In this document: positions 8,390-15,989 of the stretch, piece by piece
Numbering within the stretch: position 1 is the stretch's first letter
How the letters are laid out: every line of letters begins with the position of its first letter
DNA from: Vogesella sp. LIG4
GTDB lineage: Bacteria > Pseudomonadota > Gammaproteobacteria > Burkholderiales > Chromobacteriaceae
Assembly: GCF_900090205.1 (NCBI RefSeq)
Contig: NZ_LT607802.1
Span: forward strand, 3,241,923-3,305,922
DNA length: 64,000 nt
Direction of reading: 5' to 3'
Position numbers and translations under genes: made by a program
The notes under the pieces: model-generated
The model's database searches: none
Told to the model about the DNA's origin: nothing
Seen by the model: only the letters and a program-made list of their open reading frames with translations

Positions 8390-9835
8390 ATGACTACACA
8401 GACCTTGCCGGCCAATCGCCGCGCCATCATGGCCATCATCATGGCCAGTTACCTGATGATCCTGATCGACGTGTCCATCGTCATTACCGGCCTGCCCAGG
8501 ATCCAGGCCGGGCTGGGCTTCAGCCCGGTGGGGCTGTCGTGGGTGCAGAACGCCTACACGCTGGCACTGGGCGGGCTGTTGCTGCTGGGCGCGCGCGCCG
8601 GCGACATCCTCGGCCGCCGCCGCATGCTGCTGCTGGGGCTGGCCATCTTCACCCTGGCTTCGCTGGCCATCGGCCTGGCGCAAACACCGGCCTGGCTGTT
8701 GGCCGCAAGGGCGGTGCAGGGCGCGGGTTCCGCCATTCTGGCGCCGGCCACGCTGGCGCTGCTGTCCACCCATTTTGCCGAAGGGCCGGAGCGCACCCGC
8801 GCGCTGTCGCTGTATGCCGCCACCGCCGGCATAGGCGCCACGCTGGGCCTGGTGCTGGGCGGGCTGTTTGCCGAGCTGCTGTCCTGGCGCGCCGGCTTCT
8901 TCATCAACCTGCCGATAGGCGCCTTGTTGATGCTGGCCGCCCGCCGTTACATCCACGAAACCCCCACCCACAGCGGCCAGCTGGATATCGGTGGCGCCGC
9001 CAGCTCCACCCTGGGCATGACCGCGCTGGTCTACGGCCTGGTGCGGGCGGCAGAGCAGGGCTGGGGCGACTGGCTCACCATCACCGCGCTGGCCGGCGGG
9101 CTTGGCCTGCTCGGCATCTTCCTGCTGATACAGGCGCGGGCGCGGCAGCCCATTCTGCCGCTACGGTTGTTTGCCAGCCGGGAGCGCAGTGGTGCCTACG
9201 CCGCGCGCATGCTGTTCCTGGGCGGCATGGTGGGCTTCTGGTTCTTCACCACGCAGTTCCTGCAGGGCGTGCTGGGCTTCAGCCCCTTGCAGGCCGGGCT
9301 GGCCTTCCTGCCCACCACCTTGCCCAACTTCATCTCCGCCATGCTGGTGCCGCGGCTCACTCCCCGGGTAGGCAGCGCCAGGCTGCTGGCGTTCGGGCTA
9401 CTGGCCTGCCTGTCCGGGCTGGCCTGGCTGGGGCAGGTGTCGGCTGGCACGCACTACTTCAGCGGCATTGCCCTGCCCATGATGCTGATCGGCTTTGGCC
9501 AGGGCGTGGTGCTGCCGCCGCTTACCGTGTTTGCCGTGGCGGGCGTTGCCCGCCAGGACGCCGGCGCGGCATCGGGGCTGGTGAACGTGGCCCACCAGCT
9601 GGGCGGCGCCATTGGCCTGGGCGTGCTGGTGGTGGTATTTGCCGCCGCGCTGCCGGCACAGCTGGCCGGCGTGCCGCTGCTGGCACATCGCATCGCCATG
9701 GTGATGGATGGCAGCACGGTAATGCTGTCGCTGGCACTGCTGGCCACCCTGGTGCTGATCCTGCCGGCGCATGCCCGCAAACGGGTGCCGACGGACATGC
9801 CGGCTGGCAGTGGCCAGCTGGCGAGCAACAAATAA
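8390..9835 (+). CDS. MFS multidrug exporter, DHA2 (EmrB/QacA) type
   Basis: This 481-residue inner-membrane protein has about 14 hydrophobic segments, typical of the DHA2 drug:proton antiporters. MFS motif A appears as GARAGDILGRRRMLLLG (about residues 64-80), and antiporter motif C as GIGATLGLVLGGLFAELLSWR (split here to stay short: GIGATLGLVLGG then LFAELLSWR). It follows the alcohol dehydrogenase by 106 bp and precedes the aldo/keto reductase by 21 bp, so it is probably in the same transcription unit. The substrate is unknown; the neighbours suggest a toxic carbonyl compound or its reduced product. One DUS-like 10-mer lies inside at 8698. Confidence 0.88.
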   Translation: MTTQTLPANRRAIMAIIMASYLMILIDVSIVITGLPRIQAGLGFSPVGLSWVQNAYTLALGGLLLLGARAGDILGRRRMLLLGLAIFTLASLAIGLAQTPAWLLAARAVQGAGSAILAPATLALLSTHFAEGPERTRALSLYAATAGIGATLGLVLGGLFAELLSWRAGFFINLPIGALLMLAARRYIHETPTHSGQLDIGGAASSTLGMTALVYGLVRAAEQGWGDWLTITALAGGLGLLGIFLLIQARARQPILPLRLFASRERSGAYAARMLFLGGMVGFWFFTTQFLQGVLGFSPLQAGLAFLPTTLPNFISAMLVPRLTPRVGSARLLAFGLLACLSGLAWLGQVSAGTHYFSGIALPMMLIGFGQGVVLPPLTVFAVAGVARQDAGAASGLVNVAHQLGGAIGLGVLVVVFAAALPAQLAGVPLLAHRIAMVMDGSTVMLSLALLATLVLILPAHARKRVPTDMPAGSGQLASNK

Positions 9836-10708
<873 letters not shown>

Positions 10709-10750
10709 GCCAGGTATCCAGCTATCCAGACATCAAGCAAGGAAAGCATC

Positions 10751-11182
10751 ATGACTGAGCAAACCCTCTCCAGCGCCGAGGCCGTCACCGTGGCCCGCGC
10801 GGGCTCGCAAGACTCCTACCGCGGCCCGGCGGAGTGGTTCACCGGCAGCGTGCGCGTTGACCCGCTGTTTGCCGCCCACCAACCCGCCGCCGGCTCCGGC
10901 GCACTGGTCACGTTCGAGCCGGGCGCGCGCACCGACTGGCATACCCACCCGCTGGGGCAGACGCTGATCGTGACCGCCGGCTGCGGCCGCGTGCAGCAGT
11001 GGGGCGGCCCGGTGCAGGAAATCCGCCCCGGCGACGTGGTGAGCATCCCGGCCAATACCAAGCACTGGCACGGCGCCGCCGCCAGCACGGCCATGAGCCA
11101 CATTGCCATTCAGGAGCAGCAGCAGGGCAGTGTGGCGAGCTGGCTGGAAAAAGTGAGCGACGAGCAGTATCGCGGGGTGTAG
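10751..11182 (+). CDS. Cupin-domain protein
   Basis: This 143-residue single-domain cupin has both motifs: the first as [17 protein letters not shown] (His, His and a Gln where Glu is usual) and the second as [17 protein letters not shown]. These residues would bind one metal ion. Small cupins of this type often sit beside aldo/keto reductases and alcohol dehydrogenases controlled by LysR regulators, but their reaction is generally unknown. AAGGAAAGC precedes the ATG by a suitable distance. It is the last gene of the cluster, and a 20-bp-arm hairpin follows at 11242. Confidence 0.85.
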   Translation: MTEQTLSSAEAVTVARAGSQDSYRGPAEWFTGSVRVDPLFAAHQPAAGSGALVTFEPGARTDWHTHPLGQTLIVTAGCGRVQQWGGPVQEIRPGDVVSIPANTKHWHGAAASTAMSHIAIQEQQQGSVASWLEKVSDEQYRGV

Positions 11183-11494
11183 CCAAGCAAGCGCAGCATG
11201 CGGTCAACCTTGCCCCAGGGTTGGCCGCATGCCGGCATGAACAAAGCCCGGCGTTTACCGCAGATTTGCTGCGCGGTGAACGCCGGGCTTTGCTGCATCC
11301 AGCTTACGCGAGTCAGGCGCCATGCCCGCGCGGCTTGCTGCCGCCCCAGGCTGAAAGCTTTGTGAGCCAATGTATGCTATTTTGGCGGCCACACCGGTTT
11401 CTGCGGAAGCCCGAACCTTATTCGCTTGGCTTAATCGGGTGGCGGATTTTCCCTGATTAGCCCATGGTTATTTCGTGTCTGGAGGTATTCATTA
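11183..11494. other. Intergenic region between the cupin gene and carbonic anhydrase
   Basis: About 310 bases without a gene. It holds a DUS-like inverted pair in which the left copy has one change (TGCGGTCAAC at 11199) and the right is exact (11220-11229), then a strong hairpin (11242-11292). An imperfect 12-bp inverted repeat (11428-11439/11451-11462) lies about 30 bases before the carbonic anhydrase start. Confidence 0.6.
11242..11292 (+). terminator. Long hairpin ending the aldehyde-redox cluster
   Basis: A 20-nt arm (CAAAGCCCGGCGTTTACCGC) pairs with 11273-11292 with a single G-T pair, around an 11-nt loop. It is strong and nearly symmetrical but lacks a long T-run. Confidence 0.6.
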
Positions 11495-12130
11495 ATGCAA
11501 AAGGTTATTGAAGGTTTTTTGAAATTTCAAAAAGAGGTATACCCGACCAGAACCGATCTATTCAAAAAACTGGCAGGGCAACAAAACCCGAAAGCGCTGT
11601 TTGTTACCTGCTCCGATAGTCGCGTGGTGCCGGAACTGCTCACCCAGCAAGAGCCGGGCGACCTGTTTGTCATCCGCAATGCCGGCAATATCGTGCCGCC
11701 CTACGGCCCGGAGCCGGGCGGCGTATCGGCAACGGTAGAATATGCGGTATCGGTGCTCAATATCAGCGACATCGTAATCTGCGGCCACTCCAACTGCGGC
11801 GCCATGGCCGCCATTTCCAGCTGCCAGTGCCTGGACCATCTGCCCGCCGTTTCCCACTGGCTGCGCTATTCCGATGCCGCCAAAGTGATTGTTTCCTCAC
11901 GCGAATACGCCAGCCAGCAGGAAAAGGCCGATGCGCTGGTACGCGAAAACGTGGTGGCCCAGCTGGCCAACATCCGCACCCACCCTTCGGTGGCGCTGGC
12001 CATCTCGCAGGGCAGGCTGAACCTGCACGGCTGGGTGTACAACATCGAAAACGGCGCCATCGAGGCGCTGGATGGCAACACCATGCAGTTTGTGCCGCTG
12101 GAGAGCAATCCGCAGGTGAATGCGACCTGA
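11495..12130 (+). CDS. can: Beta-class carbonic anhydrase
   Basis: This 211-residue zinc enzyme interconverts CO2 and bicarbonate. The metal site is complete: Cys and Asp in [14 protein letters not shown] (about residues 37-50) and His plus Cys in [11 protein letters not shown] (about 94-104). [11 protein letters not shown] and the C-terminal [10 protein letters not shown] are also family hallmarks. The length fits the bacterial Can/CynT group. GGAGG precedes the ATG. It stands alone as a transcription unit with a terminator immediately downstream. Bicarbonate supply for carboxylations, including purine synthesis, is the usual role; no cyanate genes are adjacent, so Can is favoured over CynT. 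Confidence 0.92.
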   Translation: MQKVIEGFLKFQKEVYPTRTDLFKKLAGQQNPKALFVTCSDSRVVPELLTQQEPGDLFVIRNAGNIVPPYGPEPGGVSATVEYAVSVLNISDIVICGHSNCGAMAAISSCQCLDHLPAVSHWLRYSDAAKVIVSSREYASQQEKADALVRENVVAQLANIRTHPSVALAISQGRLNLHGWVYNIENGAIEALDGNTMQFVPLESNPQVNAT

Positions 12131-12152
12131 TTGCTTGGTGCGCCTCGTACAT

Positions 12153-12183
12153 GCAAAAGGCCCTGCAATGCAGGGCCTTTTGC
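12153..12183 (+). terminator. Terminator of the carbonic anhydrase gene
   Basis: The 15-nt arms GCAAAAGGCCCTGCA and TGCAGGGCCTTTTGC form a nearly perfect stem. It begins 23 bases after the stop codon and ends in TTTT. Confidence 0.85.
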
Positions 12184-12379
12184 AATTTCTGCATTTTCAA
12201 TTTTGTCTGCTGCTTATATGGCGACGGGCTCAAAAGCTATTTACCACTCGCTTGTGCCAGTTGACACCATTCTCGTAGTCGGGATAAGCGCGTAGGCGCA
12301 TCCAGAGGGCAAGAGTGGTGAGTTGAAAGAGGTCGCAAATTTCCCAAAGCACTGAGCTTATTCTGGCCTCAGGTGACGA

Positions 12380-12406
12380 AAAAAAGCCCGGAGCGATGTC
12401 CGGGCT
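12380..12406 (-). terminator. Terminator of the OLD-like ATPase gene
   Basis: On the minus strand AGCCCGG and CCGGGCT form a stem followed by an unbroken run of seven T. It lies just downstream of the ATPase stop codon at 12414. Confidence 0.85.
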
Positions 12407-12413
12407 ACTTCCG

Positions 12414-13874
12414 CTACCTGCCTGGGTCAGGATTGAGGCACTCTTCAACTGAATTAACAATTTCCATAGCCAATTCTGGCGACAATACTCGCTTCACCCA
12501 AGTTCTACACATGGCTCGCCATATTTCGTCGCCACCAACATATATTCTGTCTGCAATATTCTTTACCCAGAGATGATGGTCAGGCTGGGTCATGGCATCT
12601 TCTGCATATTCAACAAAATCACTATGTGACCTATTTATTGCCACTGCAATATCTGGCCACCTCAGATCTCTTAGGGCATTAAAAACACAGGTTTCAGGAT
12701 TGTCTTCACCAGGCAGAATGTGACAACCAACCGACTCCATCTGGTCGCCATCAAGGTAAACCAGAGTCGGCCGTCTAAACCTTCCTTGCTCAACCATCAT
12801 TCCTAAAGACTTGCCTACTGATGCCGAACCAAAAGTTCCTAAGCTGATTCTAGGCAAAACCTCTTTCCTATGTTCGGCCAAAATTTCCTCAAGGAAGATT
12901 TTGGCTCGCACATCTTCTAAATATACGTCAATCTCCGGATGATTTTCCTCATCCATCTTGGATAGTGCAAATTCCGAACTAACACCTGCTACTGCAATTT
13001 TCCCGCTGTCGCTCCTCGCCACAAAAATGCGCGCATGCGGCGGTATTTCCTCTAAAACATACGGCGAGTGGGTTGTAATAATGAACTGAACTTTTTTCTC
13101 CCTGGCAATTTTTGCCAAATCTCTCATCAGGCGTCTTTGTGCCCTGGGATGTAGAGAAGTTTCAATTTCATCAATTAGTACCAGCGAATAATCAGGGATA
13201 TTCATCGCGAGCAACTCTGAAATTGTTGTCTCGCCAGCGCCTTGATGAAACCCTGAGTATTTTACACCGCCAACCTCAAGAACTGGAACGTGCCTAGCAG
13301 GATCAAATGAAGTATATGACTGCTGAGCTGCGTTATAGTCCCTTCCAATTATTCGACTAAGTCGCTCTATTTTCGCTTCGTCAAAATTGATGTTGCCTCC
13401 AATTCCAAGATTGGATTTGGCTAGCCTTCCGTAACCGGTTCTGGAAGTAATGGGCAATATTCTCTTTAAATCCAAATATCTTATTTTTCTTGACTTCCTC
13501 TCTTCGTTGCCTCTCCATCGGGTTGATGGTTTTCTTACGCTGGTTTCATGAGTATTCTGCCCCTCTTTTATAAGGGCCCTAATGGTGGCAGAGCTAATGC
13601 TCTCCCAAGGAGTGTCTGGAAAAAAATCCGACGCAAAAAAATGATGGTCAGGCTCAGCTGAATTTTCATATATTGCGGCTGCGGCCTGCATTAGAGTGCT
13701 TTTTCCTGCTCCATTCTCACCCACAATGGCTGTAATTGGAAAATTAAAATCTACTCGCTGCCCAGACCAGCCCCTAATGTTATACAGCTCTATCCATTCC
13801 AGATGCTTTGGAAAATCGCCACGATCCCATGCTTGGCTCAGGAGTCGCATTTCACGGCTAAGTGCTGCAAACAT
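12414..13874 (-). CDS. AAA ATPase with TOPRIM-like tail (OLD-family-like nuclease)
   Basis: This 486-residue protein has an SMC/OLD-type ATPase: Walker A GENGAGKST (about residues 52-60), signature GAGETTISELLAM and Walker B YSLVLIDEIETSLHP, followed by FIITTHSPYVLEEIP. The C-terminal third has YLEDVRAKIFLEEIL and LVYLDGDQ, arranged like the Glu and DxD acidic residues of a TOPRIM nuclease. OLD-family proteins include phage-exclusion and anti-phage nucleases such as GajA; defence is my inference. The start at 13874 has GGAGAAGAC upstream. Base composition is much more AT-rich than all neighbours, it has its own terminator, and no DUS-like 10-mer occurs in or near it, all consistent with recent acquisition. 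Confidence 0.82.
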   Translation of the reverse strand: MFAALSREMRLLSQAWDRGDFPKHLEWIELYNIRGWSGQRVDFNFPITAIVGENGAGKSTLMQAAAAIYENSAEPDHHFFASDFFPDTPWESISSATIRALIKEGQNTHETSVRKPSTRWRGNEERKSRKIRYLDLKRILPITSRTGYGRLAKSNLGIGGNINFDEAKIERLSRIIGRDYNAAQQSYTSFDPARHVPVLEVGGVKYSGFHQGAGETTISELLAMNIPDYSLVLIDEIETSLHPRAQRRLMRDLAKIAREKKVQFIITTHSPYVLEEIPPHARIFVARSDSGKIAVAGVSSEFALSKMDEENHPEIDVYLEDVRAKIFLEEILAEHRKEVLPRISLGTFGSASVGKSLGMMVEQGRFRRPTLVYLDGDQMESVGCHILPGEDNPETCVFNALRDLRWPDIAVAINRSHSDFVEYAEDAMTQPDHHLWVKNIADRIYVGGDEIWRAMCRTWVKRVLSPELAMEIVNSVEECLNPDPGR

Positions 13875-13946
13875 TGTCTTCTCCAAAAATAAAAGGCACA
13901 ACTGAGTGTGCCTTTCGCATACGACAATGTCAACAAATATAAAATA

Positions 13947-15026
13947 TCAATCCCAGCTCAGCGCCCCGCCAGTCTGGTACTCGGTAACCCGGGTCTCGAA
14001 GAAGTTCTTTTCCTTCTTCAGGTCGATCATTTCGCTCATCCACGGGAACGGGTTGTTCACGCCGGGGAACATCTGCTCCAGGCCGATCTGCTGCATGCGG
14101 CGGTTGGCGATGAAGCGCAGGTATTCCTTGAACATGCTGGCGTTCAGGCCCAGCACGCCGCGCGGCATGGTGTCTTCGGCGTAGGCGTATTCCAGCTCCA
14201 CGGCGTGCTTGAACAGTTCGGTGATTTCGGCCTTGAACGATTCAGTCCAGATTTCCGGCTGTTCCAGCTTGATGGTGTTGATCAGGTCGATGCCGAAATT
14301 ACAGTGCATGGACTCGTCGCGCAGGATGTACTGGTACTGCTCGGCGGCGCCGGTCATTTTGTTCTGGCGGCCCAGCGCCAGGATCTGCACGAAGCCCACG
14401 TAGAAGAACAGGCCTTCCATGATGCAGGCGAACACGATCAGCGACTTGAGCAGTTTCTGGTCGTTTTCCAGGGTGCCGGTCTTGAATTCCGGGTTGCACA
14501 GTACGTCGATGAACGGAATCAGGAATTCGTCCTTGTTACGGATCGAGGTTACTTCGTGGTAGGCGTTGAATACTTCGCCTTCGTCCAGGCCCAGGCTTTC
14601 CACGATGTACTGGTAGGCGTGGGTGTGGATGGCTTCGTCAAATGCCTGGCGCAGCAGGAACTGGCGGCATTCCGGGCTGGTGATCTGGCGGTAGGTGCCG
14701 AGCACGATGTTGTTGGCTGCCAGGCTGTCGGCGGTAACGAAGAAGCCCAGGTTGCGCTTGACGATGCGCATTTCGTCTTCGGTGAGCTGGCCGGTTTTCC
14801 ACTGTTCGATGTCGCGCTGCATGTTCACTTCCTGCGGCATCCAGTGGTTGGCGCACTGAGCCAGGTACTTTTCCCACGCCCATTTGTGCTTGAACGGTAC
14901 CAGCTGGTTTACGTCGGTGGTGCCGTTGATCACTTTCTTGTCCACTACGTTGACACGGGTGGTGCCGTGTACGTCCATGGAGTTGGCTGCGGGGGTAGTC
15001 TGGATCGCGTCGTCAAAGCTCAGCAT
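13947..15026 (-). CDS. nrdB: Ribonucleoside-diphosphate reductase class Ia, beta subunit
   Basis: This 359-residue subunit holds the diiron-tyrosyl radical needed by NrdA to reduce ribonucleotides. Ligands can be seen: Asp in [12 protein letters not shown], Glu and His in [15 protein letters not shown], Glu in [10 protein letters not shown], and Glu with His in [10 protein letters not shown]. The radical Tyr is the Tyr seven residues after the first Glu (EAIHTHAY). The C-terminal tail ends [19 protein letters not shown], the segment that docks into NrdA. In this genome a lipoprotein gene lies between nrdA and nrdB; normally they are adjacent. Start [11 protein letters not shown] at 15026. Confidence 0.96.
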   Translation of the reverse strand: MLSFDDAIQTTPAANSMDVHGTTRVNVVDKKVINGTTDVNQLVPFKHKWAWEKYLAQCANHWMPQEVNMQRDIEQWKTGQLTEDEMRIVKRNLGFFVTADSLAANNIVLGTYRQITSPECRQFLLRQAFDEAIHTHAYQYIVESLGLDEGEVFNAYHEVTSIRNKDEFLIPFIDVLCNPEFKTGTLENDQKLLKSLIVFACIMEGLFFYVGFVQILALGRQNKMTGAAEQYQYILRDESMHCNFGIDLINTIKLEQPEIWTESFKAEITELFKHAVELEYAYAEDTMPRGVLGLNASMFKEYLRFIANRRMQQIGLEQMFPGVNNPFPWMSEMIDLKKEKNFFETRVTEYQTGGALSWD

Positions 15027-15066
15027 ATTGGCTCCGGTTATTTGTTCGTTACTTAGTTAGTCTGCT

Positions 15067-15094
15067 TGCGGCCAACCTTTGAGGGTTGGCCGCA
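15067..15094. repeat. Inverted DUS-like pair upstream of nrdB
   Basis: TGCGGCCAAC (15067-15076) and GTTGGCCGCA (15085-15094) form a stem with extended CC/GG pairing and a short loop. It lies between the lipoprotein stop and the nrdB start and may end the lipoprotein transcript. Confidence 0.8.
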
Positions 15095-15116
15095 CGGTTT
15101 GTCTGGCCTGGCGGCG

Positions 15117-15701
15117 TTATTGGCTGCCGCTCTTGATGCTGCCGCTGTAGGGCTGCACCAGCACGGCGTTCAGGTCGCTTACTTTCCACACCCGCTTCAT
15201 ATGGCCGAAGTCACGGCGCTGTTCGCTGCCGAATACCACGTCCGGGAGGTTGTCCAGGTTGAAACGGATATTGCCCAGGTATACGGTCTGGCCGGCTTTC
15301 ACCTCGAAATCCTTGTTGAGGTGGAATACTGCGTAACCCTTGTAGTTGAACACCGGGTTGTCGCCCGGGTCGTCCACCCAATGTGCGTAGCTATCCTGCA
15401 GGCGGTAGCGGCCGGGGGGCAGGGCGAGAAGTTGCAGCTTGCCATCTGCCGGCGGCATGCCTTCCTCGCCGAATACGGTGTCGGTGGCAAAGTTGCTGTA
15501 CAGCATGCCGTGCCGGTTGTTATCCAGCCCGCGCCAGCTCAGGTTGGCCCAGGCGTGGTCCGGTGTAAGGGTGCGCACGGTCATGGAAAACACGGCGTAG
15601 CCGGTACCGGCCGGCGGCTGCAGGCTGCCATGCAGCTGGTCTGCCATGGTGCTGCAGCCTGCCAGCAGCACTGCAAAAAACAGCATCAATAAGCGGCGCA
15701 T
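15117..15701 (-). CDS. Predicted outer-membrane or periplasmic lipoprotein of unknown function
   Basis: This 194-residue protein begins with a lipoprotein signal, MRRLLMLFFAVLLAGC, with Cys16 as the lipidation site (lipobox LLAGC). The mature part shows no domain I recognise. It has aromatic-rich beta-type stretches (TGYAVFSMTVRTL, YRLQDSYAHW, GYAVFHLNKDFEVKAGQTVYLGNI) resembling conserved envelope proteins with a carbohydrate- or peptide-binding beta fold, but that is only impression. GGAGACC before the ATG supports the start. It separates nrdA from nrdB and is flanked on both sides by inverted DUS-like pairs, so it may be a later insertion into the nrd operon. Confidence 0.8.
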   Translation of the reverse strand: MRRLLMLFFAVLLAGCSTMADQLHGSLQPPAGTGYAVFSMTVRTLTPDHAWANLSWRGLDNNRHGMLYSNFATDTVFGEEGMPPADGKLQLLALPPGRYRLQDSYAHWVDDPGDNPVFNYKGYAVFHLNKDFEVKAGQTVYLGNIRFNLDNLPDVVFGSEQRRDFGHMKRVWKVSDLNAVLVQPYSGSIKSGSQ

Positions 15702-15839
15702 GATGGTCTCCTTGGGTGACGACGGGTCACAGGTTTGACCTGACGGCGTGGGCCGGGTTCGGACATTCCCTAGCCGCCTCGCGGGAAGCGGCTGGGGGAT
15801 GTGGCTTGGTCACGAATGGCCAAGCCAGGGCATGTGAGG

Positions 15840-15859
15840 GTTGGCCGCATGCGGCCAAC
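15840..15859. repeat. Head-to-head DUS-like palindrome between nrdA and the lipoprotein gene
   Basis: GTTGGCCGCATGCGGCCAAC is a perfect 20-bp palindrome made of two DUS-like 10-mers joined at their TGC ends. This is the reverse arrangement from the pairs at 51086 and 53981. Confidence 0.85.
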
Positions 15860-15871
15860 CTTGTCACCCAA

Positions 15872-15989
15872 CTGCCTTACTGGCAGCTCTCGCTACCGCT
15901 ATCGCGGCTGGCACGGCTTGCGCCGCGCCGTCCGGATTGTTGCTTCGCAGCAATCTTGCCTGCTCGGCTGCCTTACTGGCAGCTCTCGC
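15872..15989. repeat. Partial duplication of the nrdA 3' end
   Basis: The 22-mer at 15968-15989, which covers the nrdA stop and last codons (ending in CTGCCAGTAAGGCAG on the gene strand), is repeated exactly at 15872-15893. An 11-mer GTCCGGATTGT occurs in the same order at 15930 and 15991. The downstream copy carries about 36 extra bases between these blocks. Confidence 0.75.
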
